DNA from: Codonopsis lanceolata
Lineage: Eukaryota; Streptophyta; Magnoliopsida; Asterales; Campanulaceae
Direction: 5' to 3'
DNA length: 64,000 nt
Assembly (NCBI GenBank): GCA_013146195.2
Contig: CM028377.1
Span: 68,762,614 to 68,826,613, forward strand
This document shows positions 12,001 to 23,240 of this stretch, piece by piece. Numbering within the stretch: the first letter of the stretch is position 1; every line of letters begins with the position of its first letter. Below the pieces are notes generated by a model. The model searched no databases and had not been told where the DNA came from. It worked only from the letters and a program-made list of their open reading frames with translations. A program made the translations under genes and the position numbers.

Positions 12001-12050
12001 AAATAATAAGTTATAAGCACTTCCAAATAAGTCAAATCAAACATGTCTTT
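12001..12050. repeat. Relic of a hAT-like TIR
   Basis: 'ataagcacttccaaataagt' followed by 'caaatcaaacatg' matches the right-hand TIR of the element ending at about 6008. It directly follows Helitron 1, so the Helitron inserted in or next to this relic. No left partner is evident. Confidence 0.5.
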
Positions 12051-12189
12051 AGTAATTTGTATTTGTTTGTACAGAACACCTAAACGCAGCACCTAAAACC
12101 CTAAACGCAACACCATTTAAAGAATAAAATGACCTAACTACCCCTAACTACAAACATTCATAAACACCCCTCATTTAATTCCCTAAAAC

Positions 12190-12375
12190 AACACTCACCC
12201 CCCACCCACCCCTCTCACCCGTCTCCCTCTCTCTCTCTCTCTCCTCTCTCTCTCAATTGACTCCCCCTTTCTCTCTCTCAGTCGTCTCCCCCTCTCTCTC
12301 TCTGCTCCCAGTCTCGTCCAAGCAGCGCTCTCCCCCCTCTCCCCCATTTCTGTTTCTGTTCTCTCTCCCTCACTC
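12190..12375. repeat. CT/TC-rich microsatellite region of the MULE leader
   Basis: Pyrimidine tract rich in TCTCTC and CCCC about 120 bp inside the left TIR. It resembles a plant 5' UTR or promoter tract, perhaps the leader of the mobile-domain gene. No open frame of interest. Confidence 0.6.
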
Positions 12376-12536
12376 ACTCAAACTCAAACCAACCTACATC
12401 CCTCAAAACCAAGCAGAAATCTCAAGTTGAATACTTCCAGGTATGTCAATCTCTCACCTCTTCTATTTCAATTTGGAATAGATTACAGATCTGAACGTCT
12501 TCTGTTTCAATTTGGTCTTTTTTTTGAATCTGTCGT

Positions 12537-12699
12537 AAAAGAGTCGCAACTCAGCCGCGGTTCTCTGACAAAACAACCGAGACTCACCAGCAGCAGTTGA
12601 ATAAAACATCCACCAATGAATAGTGGATGTTTTATAAAACTGCCGCTGGTGAGTCGCGGTAGTTTTGTCAGACAACTGCAGCTGAATTGCGGCTCTTTT
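12537..12699. repeat. 163-nt foldback (hairpin) near the left MULE end
   Basis: Left arm 'aaaagagtcgcaactcagcc' ... 'aaaacatccac' pairs with right arm 'gtggatgttttataaaac' ... 'gaattgcggctctttt'. The arms are about 77 nt with scattered mismatches around an 8-nt loop near 12614-12621. It contains 'ggtgagtcgcggtagttttg'-type motifs that recur near the right end of the element (23160-23240). Confidence 0.8.
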
Positions 12700-12711
12700 T
12701 TATTTTTCCGA

Positions 12712-12950
12712 AAAAAACATGTATTTAAAAAAAACTTATTTGATGTATTCATTTTGGACATGATTGTTAGATAAAATATTCGTGAATTTGTTTGGACATG
12801 ATTGTTAGATAATTTTATTTTATTTATTTTGAAAAAACATGTATTTAAAAAAAACTTATTTGATGTACTCATTTTGGACATGATTGTTAGATAAAACATT
12901 CGCGAATTTGTCTGGACATGATTGTTAGATAATTTTATTTTGTTTATTTT
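12712..12950. repeat. Tandem duplication of about 120 bp
   Basis: Two copies beginning 'aaaaaacatgtatttaaaaa' at about 12712 and 12832, each containing 'ggacatgattgttagataa' twice. Confidence 0.8.
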
Positions 12951-13600
12951 GGCTAGTTGTGATGTATTTACTATAACACTATGATTGTGCAAAAGTAACA
13001 AGTATTGACCCCCTACACTTTTTGGAACATAACAATTCACCCCTACACTTTTAGAAATTTAACAATTCACCCCTACACTTTTTACAAATTTAACAATTCA
13101 CCCCTACACTTTTTGAAACTTAACAATTCACCCCTACACTTTTTACGAATTTAACAATTACCCCCTATACTTTTACGAATTTAACAATTCACCCCCTACA
13201 TTTTAAACAAATTTAAAAATTCACTCCGTACACTTTTTGAAATGTAAGAAGTCACCCCCCGCTATTATACAAATTTAACAATTCACCCCTACACTTTTAC
13301 AAATTTAACAATCCACCCCCACACTTTTTACAATTTAACAATTCACCCCTACACTTTTACAAATTTAACAATTCCCCTACACTTTTTGAAATTTAACAAT
13401 TAACCCCCTATACTTTTACGAATTTAACAATTCACACCCTGTACACTTGTAGGGGTGAATTGTTAAATTCGTAATAGTATAGTGGGGTTAATTGTTAAAT
13501 TTGCACAATCATAGTGTTATAGTAAATACATCATAGCAATCTGAAATAAATAAAATAAACTTATCTAACAATCATGTCGAAACAAATTCGCGGATGTTTT
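12893..13600. repeat. Inverted repeat enclosing a 'ttcacccctacacttt' tandem array
   Basis: Arms of about 100 bp (12893-12992 and 13501-13600) are inverted copies containing 'ggacatgattgttagataa' and 'gatgtatttactataacact'. Between them, 13005-13460 holds about 14 degenerate copies of a 28-31 bp unit ('aacaattcacccctacactt' + 'tttacaaatt'). A related arm and array recur at 19892-20110, on the other side of the mobile-domain gene. Confidence 0.8.
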
Positions 13601-13666
13601 ATGCCAATAAACTTATAGATAACTTATCATTTCATAACTTAACTTGTATTTATTTTTTTGTAATAG

Positions 13667-15046
13667 ATGGATTCCGAACGTCGACGAGAGAAACGTCTAG
13701 TACAGGCAGACGATCTGGGTAGACTATGTAACAGGGTTGTCACTGCTTCAGAATGCAGGAAATCTGCTAATCCAGGACATACATCCACTAATGAGGGGGA
13801 TGAGGGTGCTTATGCGCGAACCCCCGTTCACGGAGATGATAGGAGTTTAGACCCCACTGATATTCCATTTGAGGCTCCTTATAATGCTCCATTGAGAGGG
13901 AGAGGGCATTCACCGGTTACGAGAGAGGATGAGGAGATGGAAGCCTCATTAAACATGATGGGTGGTATGGGTGGCATGACTGACATGAGTGGTATGGGTG
14001 GTATGGGTGGCATGACTGGCATGACTGGTATGGGTGGCATGGGTGGCATGACTGGCATGAGTGGTACATCGAGCATGTTACACGGGCGTGGGAAAGGTCC
14101 AATGAATGCTGATGTATATACTGCACTACGAGATAGACACCAGTTAGTGGATGAAGAGGACAATGAGGAGGAGGATTTGGGTTTTGGTCGACGACAGAGA
14201 GCGGGCCGAGCACATAGTAGAGGCAGAGTAGGAGGTCGTGGTGATGGTGGTGATGATGGCGATGCGTATGGTTGGATGTTGATGGAGCCACATGGAGGTG
14301 GACCCGAGAACACTTAGTTACTTTTTGGATTTCGTGGTCATATTGCATCTGCAATATGGAGTGGCGAGGTAATTAATTATATTGACCATGATAGTATTGA
14401 CAAAAATTTATTAAATTGACTACGTAGTATTGTTTTAATATTGATGAGAGATTATTTCATTATGTTCAACAGGAGAGGCCAGTATTGAGTTGCCATAGCT
14501 CCGTGGACCGCCGAACAACATTGCCTTGGACTATAAATGATATGGAGACTATTCAGTGGATCACTGTGAGTAACCTGAGACACTTGAGGGAGTGCATGTT
14601 GCAGCACTTGAACATGCCATTGATATCAGCCTTTGTGGAAAGATGGCAGCCGGAAACCAACAGTTTCCATTTACCGTTCGTTGCAGATGTGCATTACATT
14701 TACAAATCCGGCGGCGTTGCACGATCATTTTGTGCATTACATTTACAAATCCGGTGCCCAAATCAAGTTGGGAAACTCATTTTGGCAAGTACCAAGTTAG
14801 CCCAAATCAAGTCATCTCTAGCCATTCTCCTACGTGCCTACTACCGTGGACGGTAGGTGAGGGAAGTAGATTTTTGACATTGCAAGAATATTTAGGTGGC
14901 GAGGCGTGTCAGCTCAACCGAGGACGGTTGGTTATTTGTTGTAGTTGTTGGGGACGACGTTGTTCATGGACAAGTCATCGAATCGGGTAAATGTTCACTT
15001 TCTACCGTATGTGCTGGATATCCGTGATATGCCCAATCACGCTTGG
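13667..15046 (+). pseudogene. MAIN-like plant mobile domain gene, 5' part
   Basis: First exon 13667-14368 starts at an ATG (MDSERRREKRLVQ) and includes a Gly/Met repeat (residues ~95-140) and an acidic/RGR stretch. The frame hits TAG at 14315-14317, but reading through gives LLFGFRGHIASAIWSGE before a GT donor. That is typical mobile-domain sequence, so this looks like a single nonsense change. The second exon, from 14473 after an AG acceptor, reads ERPVLSCHSS...NMPLISAFVERWQPETNSFHLPF, the conserved start of the plant mobile domain. From about 14675 the frame is broken (a 46-bp block with 'tgcattacatttacaaatcc' is duplicated). At 14960-15046 it resumes as FMDKSSNRVNVHFLPYVLD and stops at the insertion. 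Mobile-domain proteins occur both as host silencing factors (MAIN, MAIL1) and as transposon cargo. Context here says transposon cargo. Confidence 0.75.
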
Positions 15047-15048
15047 GG

Positions 15049-18000
15049 TTAGGGGTGAGCTTGGTCCGGATTGATCCATTTTTTTGGAAAAAATGAGAAA
15101 ACCGGAACCAGACCAATAATTCGGTTCTCAAAAAATTTAGAACCGGAACCAACCCAATAAGTGTGAGAACCAATACATTGGTCCGGTCCATAACCAATGG
15201 AAGACGCACCAGAACCAGAACCAAACCAATACAATGAATTTTTACTTTTTAACTATTTAATACAAATATATAATAAAATTTTGAAGACTTTAACTTTATA
15301 AAAAGATTAAACAACCTTTGATAAAAATACATTCAAAAATGTTTCTAAAACAACTTTCGATAAAAGTACAAACTTAAAAGTAGAACATTATAGATGTCTC
15401 TTGGAGTTAATAACCGGAACAATGATTAGCAACATAGAGACTACAGCCCAAGGGCATATCTGCAACACAGAGACTACTGACTAATAACCAGAACAATGAT
15501 CAACAATAAGGTGACAAGTAGAGACCTAGCATCTGGCCCAAAAATCAGCCTCCCACCAAGAAAAAATTTATGCAAAATATGAAGCTTATATTGTCGCGGA
15601 AACAACCTGGAGCAACATAATAGCTTGAGGTAATAATAAAACAAAGAGCAAAACTATACTTTGGCAACTAATTTTGTGTTCTCCCTACAGTGACGTAGTC
15701 ACTCTCGTTTCTCTTTCCTTGTTAACTTAACTCATGTAGGATTTGAAAGGAATCTCGTACTACGAGTACACAACAGGAAGAAGAATCGAAAGAGAAGAAT
15801 TATGTTTTCTATCACCCCCACAAGTCCACGAGGGATCTACTAATCGTGGACTACGAACACTTCCACTCTTGCAAGGATTTTGCATTGCCCTTAGGCCTCA
15901 GAGAGCATGCTTCTCTAGAAATAATGTTGAACTCGATAAATGATATGAGGCGCATAATAAGTAGGCCCATAGAAAACCCATCCAATAGTTCAATTAAAAT
16001 GAAAAATCATTTTCAGTGGTAATCAATCTATACTTCAAATTAGAATTCTTTGTTATAGCCACTTGGTACAGCTTAAGTCAAATCACTAAAGAAATCTATT
16101 CATACCTTAGCTAGAAAGATTTTTGAAGAAACACCACTTCAAAGTAGGCAATCGAGGTAGAACCCCCAAATCAAACAAATTGGCGATACAATGGCTAAGG
16201 AGAGGAAAACAGATAGTTATACTTTCACACAACTCAACAACCCAATATAAAACATTCTTCATAAACATTTACATCGGCCAATACAGACCTTTATATCCTA
16301 CATTGATATTATACTTTCACACAACTCAACAACAAAGAGACGGTTTGAAATCTAAAAAAACTGTTGCACAATTGGAATCTAAAGAGACATAGTTTTCATA
16401 ACAGAATTTGAACTCTAAGAAACTGTTGCATATTGAAGGGGAATGCAGAGAATTACCAGGTAAAAAATCAACACAAAAACAAATCAAAACCCTAGATCAC
16501 GAGATTCAAATCAACAGAGAGAATTTGGTACCTATGGTTGTGGCTGTGAGGAGACGAGGAAGAACCCACCCAAAGTCGACGAAATGAGAGACGTGAAAGA
16601 GGGAGAGAGAGAGGCGAACTGCGAAGGGTTTGAGTCTTGTCCACTGTCCTGTCCGTGGCGAATTAATGCGAAGGTGGCGGCGAATAGCGAAGGTCAAGGC
16701 TAATTGCTTGATTTAGGGTTTAGAGTTTTTGCGTTTGATTGAGATTAAGGGGAGAACGTGAGGGAGAACTGGAGAAGGGTTAGGGGATGACGCACTGGAC
16801 AATGGACAAGAGAAAAAAATAATAGCAGCACAACAAATATCTAAAGTAACTATTTATATTTTTCATCTAGGTTTTTTTTTGTAGGTAAAAAATAAAAATA
16901 ATATAATGTACATATTGGTCCGGTTCAGTTCCAAAACCAAATTTTAAAGGGCAAATTTCAAGTGGGTACAATTTTAGAAACATGTTTTCATCTAGGACCA
17001 TCAATTTTTTGGACATTTCATGTAATTACAAATTAGTTGTCAAATGACAAAAATGCCATTAATGAAGATCCAGCCTAAAAAAATTCAAAAAAGTTGATGC
17101 CAAAAAAAATCTGATGCCAAAAAAAAATCTGATGCAAAAAATCAACCTGATGCAAAAAATCAACCTGATGTCAGGCATCAGGTTGCTGATACCAAAAATA
17201 GATCCGCGTGTGCACCCGAAATACTGAAACCCATCCTCGAGGTAGGTGAACGAAGGATTCGATGATCACCTTGTCTGCTATGAGTTGTGATCTCAGGAAT
17301 ACATCAATTATCCCCTCCGTCGGAAGGAAGAGGTAGAAAGCCCGAAAGAATAGATGTAGATCTTATCCTTAGCTCTCTATCTCCCTCTCTCTCCCGATCT
17401 TCTCTCTCCATGATATCTCTCTCTTCCCTCATCCATTGAAGCCGCTATCCACCCTATCCGCCCTCTGTAATCTGCCCATCAGCGTCCTCCTCCATTGATG
17501 AAGACCGCCATCCATCTCTACTCTGCTCCAGCCGCTCCCAGCCGTCATCCTCCATGGCCGAAGGCGAGCATTACGTTCAGAAGACGGATTCTACCGGTAG
17601 TAGAGGAAGTTAGCCATGAGGCTTTAGGATGTCGAAATAAAGGTCGTCAGTCTTCTTTCCAAATCTCCATCCTCGATCAAGCGGGTAAAATCACATCACC
17701 AATGGTGAACATAATTCGTCGCATTCTATTGATTTCACTCATCAATCGAGATTCTTTTCCCCTCTCCCAATCACTGGTAAAAAAGTTTCGGCTTTTTTTA
17801 CAAGGTCGACGATCGGTAAATGCGAAACAAAGAGCGATGATGTACTTTCACTCCAAAAATGTACCTAAAAGATATGTCTAAAAAATGACTGGATTGATTT
17901 GAAAACATGTTTTGAAAAATGTACCGGCTTGTAATTATTTCAATTTTAAAACTCAAAACCAGGACCAGACCAATTATTCAGTTCTTCAAAAATTATGGAC

Positions 18001-18098
18001 CAAGACCAAACCAAAAAATTGGTCCAGTCCAATTTTCATTGGTTTGGTTCGGTTCCTTGGTCCGGTTCGATTTAAAAAAAAACTTGCTCACCCCTAAT
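15049..18098. mobile_element. TIR element (hAT-like) inserted in the mobile-domain gene
   Basis: The left end is 'taggggtgagcttggtccgg' and the right end 'aaacttgctcacccct'. Subterminal regions are full of GGTTC/GAACC words ('aaccggaacc', 'ggtttggttcggttcc') in inverted order, as in many plant hAT MITEs. It interrupts the reading frame after VLDIRDMPNHAWG. The host words 'cttggggt' (left of 15049) and 'attggggt' (18744-18751) might be a target duplication, but the latter lies beyond the obvious TIR end, so the right edge is uncertain. The interior includes a minus-strand stretch (16440-16760) that looks like a captured gene leader, and a further nested element (16949-17941). Confidence 0.6.
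16949..17941. mobile_element. Nested MULE-like TIR element
   Basis: 993 bp flanked by the 9-bp duplication AATTTTAAA (16940-16948 and 17942-17950). The ends are inverted: 'gggcaaatttcaagtgggta' and, reversed from the right, 'gaaataattacaagccggta'. Both continue with 'aaaacatgttttca' or 'gaaacatgttttca'. The interior carries a small CTGATGCAAAAAATCAAC repeat (17090-17190) and a CT-rich leader-like stretch (17360-17500), possibly captured host sequence. No transposase. It is the third level of nesting inside the 11.6 kb MULE. Confidence 0.75.
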
Positions 18099-18659
18099 AG
18101 AGAATACTGTATGTTGTTTATTTTGTTTCTTTGAGACATTTAATCGAACAGATGGTGGTGATAACAAAAAGAAAGGTAATTTAAGGTTGGGTAACAAATG
18201 GAGTCCAAAAGAGATTATAGATTAAACAAGTAAAGAATGATTTGAGATTGGGAGATATACTGATTGGCGAGACTTAAACTGTTATGGAATGCTTCGCTTA
18301 TATATTTCCTTGGCTCTGAGCGGGAAAGAGGACATGGGTTTGGAGAAGAATTAGGAGGGTTGGCAAAAACCATGTATTCTTCTCAAACTCACATATATGC
18401 TAAAAGTAGAACCCTAATATTATAGTCCTTCCTCACCTTATTGAACTTATTAGTACACCGAGCCTTCGTAATATTACAGTCCTTGAGCTCATTGATTAGT
18501 TTGTTTGATACGTAAGAGTAACTCCTTGTTTGTATGGGGATTGAAACAAAGGATATCAAGGTCTTTGCCTGAGTACCCTTGCCATATCTCTCACTCCTTG
18601 GGGTCAAAATATATATTTTTTATAATTGATTATGAAATTCCAACCTCTTGAGAAAGTAG

Positions 18660-19840
18660 TAGTCGTCTGATTACCTTTATGGACCTCTTCTACCATTGCT
18701 TCAAGAAACTTATACAAAACCACTTTAATCCAGATGACCCTATCAATTGGGGTGCAGCGACTTTATCCTTTCTATACCGGCAGCTCGGTATAGCATCGAG
18801 GATTAGTTGTAGACAGATGGCTGGGTGCTTGTCTTTTCTACATGTATAAAAATGAATTGTTTAGATACTATAAAATTTAAAAAAATTTATTCGACGCTAT
18901 TATATTTGATGCTATTTTATTTGACACTATTTTATTTTATTGCAGGTCTGGATATATGAATACTTTCCTCAATTCAGACCAAGTAGTTCAGCGACATGGA
19001 CCTCTCGAGAGCCATATGCTAAGAGATGGACCTCTACTCTCGGTGGAAGAAGAAATGATCCCGATACTCTGTTGGAGTATCGTAGAGTCCTCGATCGGAC
19101 GACTGTTGCTGACGTAAGTATTTATCATTTATAAATAATGTATTAAATAAAAGGTTGGATATTTATATTAATATTTATTTTTCCAGGTTACTTGGACTCC
19201 TTTTACATGTAGGCCATCACAGGAGGTACCGATCAGTTTGTTCTCGGGCATAATTCACTGCCGTAAAATCACTGAGCCATACATGCCCGATCGTTGCTTA
19301 AGACAGTTTGGATATATCCAAATTATTCCCGGTCATGTATTCCGGCCGACGAAGGTTTATAGAGGTCCAAAGCCGTTTAAGTACATTTGTGTCCACGATG
19401 AGATGCTTCGCAATTTCCAACAATGTCAGCATCATTATATAAACCCCAAGAGGGCTGGATCGAGTGGAGCCATGATTCCATCCGCCACCATAGATGGTTA
19501 CGAGCAGTGGTTTCGGGAACGGATACATTATCGTGTGATGCCACCGGTTGATGATGATGATGATGATGATGATGATGACGACACTGAGGAGATGGGGGAT
19601 CATCAACCATCGTGGATCACCCACGATCGCATGCAGCCGCCACAGAGGGCAACCCAAAGGCCTTCTCATCCATCGAGAGTTGTTGAGGCATTTGCACGTA
19701 GATCGGTTGAGGATCGAGTCGCAGGTGTACTTCCTCAACTTAGGTCACTCCATCGGTCCAGGCGAGATTCACTTGTGGTCCAGGGTACTTATATGTCGAC
19801 TGTTGACGAAGTTATTCAACAGTTTGAGGATGTATTATGA
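18660..19840 (+). pseudogene. MAIN-like plant mobile domain gene, 3' part
   Basis: A frame from about 18660 reads NWGAATLSFLYRQLGIASR and CRQMAGCLSFLH to a GT donor at about 18845. It continues in exon 18946-19113 (VWIYEYFPQFRP..., acceptor TGCAG, donor GTAAGT) and in the last exon 19187-19840 (acceptor TTCCAG, stop TGA). These match the second half of the plant mobile domain (GAA.LA.LYRQL, then the W-x-x-x-x-FP-x-x-RP motif). The final exon has an 11-residue poly-Asp run (GATGATGAT repeat, about 19548-19578) and a basic tail. The three exons are individually open with good splice sites. The gene as a whole is disrupted upstream by the nested elements, so it is called a pseudogene. The end lies 421 bp from the stop of the convergent transposase-OTU gene. 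Confidence 0.7.
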
Positions 19841-19891
19841 TATACTATATGTTTGTGTGATATATTTGATGTATTTTATTTGAACTTGGAG

Positions 19892-20150
19892 TGTGATGTA
19901 TTTGTTTGGACATGATTGTTAGATAAGTTTATTTTGTTTATTTCGGCTTGTTGTGATGCATTTACGATTCACCCCTACATTTTTACAAATCTAACAATTC
20001 ACCCCCTACACTTTTACAATTTTAACAATTAACCCCCTGCATTTTTCAAAATTTAATAATTAAGCCCCTACACTATTCGAAATTTAACAATTAACCCCAT
20101 ACACTATTCGGAAAAAAATTATTGTGACAAACAAACTTTGCAAAAATAAC
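19892..20150. repeat. Second copy of the 'ttcacccctacactttt' array
   Basis: Begins with 'ggacatgattgttagataag' and 'ttattttgtttatttcggct', matching the arm at 12893-12992. Then follow degenerate copies of 'aacaattcaccccctacact'. It fills the gap between the two convergent genes of the MULE. Confidence 0.75.
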
Positions 20151-20261
20151 AATTAACCATCGTAATTAATTAATTAATGTTTTACATCACAAAAAATGTA
20201 AAATTAACTGTTAACCATCTACACTAAGATAATTAGTAAATCGATCATGTCAAATTGGCAT

Positions 20262-22570
20262 CTAATATCGTATCGTTGGGTCACAAGAAAGTTCCCACCT
20301 CGGAATAATAGGCAGACGAGGCAGGGGACTTGAAGGCTTCATCCCAAGTGCTATGAAATGGATACAATTCACCCACCCAAGGTCAATACTTGTGGACCAG
20401 GGTTGTGGCGGTTGTCCATCAACAGACCGTGCTTGCAACGGCAACCATGTATTGCAGCCAATCGATATATTAAACAAACAAGTCACAATCATCTGATACC
20501 GTGTAGCAATGATAAAACCGGGCATGCCCAGATTCAACCAATGCTCAGTTGGAGCTGGAGAGGTATGCCAATTCAGACATACCACTGATCCTTCAAGGTC
20601 ACCTTCCAAGAAGTTGATGGCTGAGTAGAAGTCCCAGTAGTCAGAAAGTTCCTGCATCAAGTCATTACGCACCTGATCCCATTTTTCTTCGTCGTGATAA
20701 ATAAAATGGGCAATAACTCGGAAACCACAATTTCCATCCGCTTTGACATCTATAACATTTGATATGAAAGTGATCATCAATGGTGGAAGCTGAGAGGCGT
20801 ATGGAATTGAATTACCCGTCGATGCTAATGAACTACGTCCTTTTCCTCTATCTCTACCTCTACCTCCTGATTGTCTTTCTGGTTGACGGTTAGCATGTTC
20901 ATAACCTGTTGAGGTGAAAATTATAAACATTAAAGCATAAATCATTTACTATACACAAATGTAAAAAGTAATGTGACATATGCATTTAACATTGTAAAAC
21001 CTGAGAGGTCTCTCTTTATCGAGTTCTTCTTTGGACGCCTTTTGTGACGCACTATTTCTGGTTCCTCAATGTTAGTTGGGGGATGTACAACATCGAAAAA
21101 CCTGCTTAGCATAGTGATATTGTTGCGATTCAAGTCCGTCCATATCGATAATAGGTTTTTGATCAAATCAGTATGATTCCTTGATGTACTCATATCTTGA
21201 ACTCCACCCATAGACAACGTCTTCCAAAACACATGGATTTGATGGGGTTCAATCGGGACATTTTCCTGCTCCATGTGCCACATTTGGCAACTACATGGTA
21301 AACCGTAACTTGTCCTCAACAAACACCCGCACCTTTTAGAATCACCCTTCACTGGAATCTTTATACGTTGTGTCGAATTCCATTCGTATGCTATCAACTT
21401 AAGGGCATGAGAAGATACCTTATATCTTAATCGACGGAGAATAAACATTGAGGATGTCAAAGGATGAGCTACATTCAAAGTCCTTTCAAATAGAGCCAAA
21501 ATCTCATTGAATTGCAGCTCGATAGCATCGTGGATTTGATCGAATATATGATCGAAACCCCCAGCTGACATGCATAACCATCTTTTCATCTGGGAGTGTG
21601 CACTCTCAACTCTGTAACATATTGCACAGTTACAATAAATATATTGCATTCATAAACAATAAATATATTGCATTCATAAACGTATAAGTTTTACCTGTTT
21701 GTCGTTTGATTGCCGAAATGCATGTATTGTTTGGTCCAAGCACAAACAAATCTATCCTTATAGGGCTCCAACCAAGTAGAATTAACATATCGAACAACTG
21801 CTTGAGTATTTGCCCACGCTTCTTCCATATCTCGACAATGTTCTGTGTATTCTTCCTCAGTTCTTGACTCAACTATATCCATCCACCTCTTCATAAATAT
21901 TGCAGTATATTTTCTACTTCTCAACAGGTTCCTTACATACTTCTCGACATCCTTTGCTATGTGTCTCTTACACAACATATGCTGAGACGTTGGAAAGTAC
22001 GCTCGTATTGCATTCATGAGAGCCAATTCCCTATCTGTGACAATGACATCCGGTGGGCGAACATGAACTAATAAAACACGCAACTGATGTAATGCCCAAC
22101 CAAATGTTTCACTTTTCTCATTCTTCAAGAATGCAAATGCGACATGAAAATTCTTCCCCACAGATGTAACTCCAATGATTTCCAATAACGGCAAATCATA
22201 TTTATTAGTCTTGTATGTTGAATCCATAAGGAGAACGTATGAAAATAAGGCTAACATCTCTTGACCTTTGATGAGCAAACATAACATCGATCCAATAAAG
22301 CTTTGTTTTTTGGGCAAGTTTCTTTGACTGAACTAAAAATATATCCGTCGGCGCATCTCATCTAAAAAATACTCCATTTTTGATTTATTTCTCCATTTTC
22401 TTCTTTCTTATACCTACCAAAGCATTCTCTACATGCTTTCTCGAACTTCTGTTATCAAGATTTTCCTTTTTCAATAGATTCAATATATGTTTCAGCTTCA
22501 CATTAGCACTATAAAGTTGATCAACCCTTTCAATCTCAGCCTTTGTCAACTTCGATGCAGAAGTGTGTCA
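20262..22570 (-). pseudogene. MURA-like transposase fused to an OTU cysteine-protease domain
   Basis: Three exons are visible: 22570-21695, 21611-21001 and 20905-20262. The two introns (83 and 95 bp) have GT...AG ends and join in phase. Upstream is a leader reading KLTKAEIERVDQLYSANVK. Then come MEYFLDEMRRRIYF, an in-frame TAG (about 22335) and the MULE transposase core (YVLLMDSTYKTNKYDLPLLE, the DDE region; VTDRELALMNAIR; HMLCKRHIAKDV; HFGNQTTNR|VESAHSQMKRWL). After this comes a Cys-rich SWIM-like CGCLLRTSYGLPC. The last exon holds an OTU domain: DVKADGNCGFRVIA (catalytic Asp/Cys) and, near the end, NCIHFIALGM (catalytic His). Transposase-OTU fusions occur among plant proteins labelled FAR1-related. 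The internal stop and a frame slip near 22380-22400 suggest inactivity of the transposase part. Confidence 0.75.
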
Positions 22571-23039
22571 TTTTTCTCCCATTGAAAGTGGATGGTTGTG
22601 AGCATTGTTAAACTCCCTTACATTTAACTCTCCAACCATCATCTTTTATTTCTTGCAAATACACTTCAAATTTACAAAGAAGCTTTTTCTTTTTTTCTTT
22701 ACATCATTCAAATCTTTTTACCATCGCATCGATGTTTTCCACCATTCTCACAACTCAACCAAAATTTTACGAGTGTTATTAAATTTAGTTTTACACAACT
22801 TTTTGAGTTTACAAATTTAGTAAAAGTACATATTCTCTCAAGACACATAAAAGTCCAAGACAAATATCTCTAACCTACTTTTCAGCTGCTTCTCGATCAA
22901 TGAAATTTTCATCCGTCACAAAAAAAAGAGATACATTCGGAAATAAATTATTATCGTTTTCGAACTGGTAATCCTATCAACAAATAACACTAAAATCATA
23001 TTAATAATTAATAATGAAAAAAAAATTTCCAGCAAAATT

Positions 23040-23240
23040 CAATCAAAGAGCCGCTGATAATAGCGGTTCTTAATATATACAGCCGCTAGTAAGAAGCGGT
23101 CCTTCACAAAAACATCCGCTACTAAAAAGCAGCCCTACCAAAAAACAACCACTTCTAAAAAGCGGACCAACCACCAAAATAACTGCTTATCAGTCGCGGT
23201 ACTTTACCAAAACAATCGATGGTCAGTAGCGGTGTTTTGA
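23040..23240. repeat. Subterminal GCGGT/ACCGC motif cluster, right side of the MULE
   Basis: A series of short inverted words: 'agccgctgataatagcggtt', 'gccgctagtaagaagcggtc', 'cagtcgcggtactttacc', 'cagtagcggtgtttt'. They echo the foldback at 12537-12699. Possibly transposase-binding repeats. No gene. Confidence 0.6.

Noticed and set aside
13879..14354. Minus-strand frames of about 145 residues with Pro/Met or His/Cys repeats
   Set aside because: They are antisense to the Gly/Met repeat of the mobile-domain exon.
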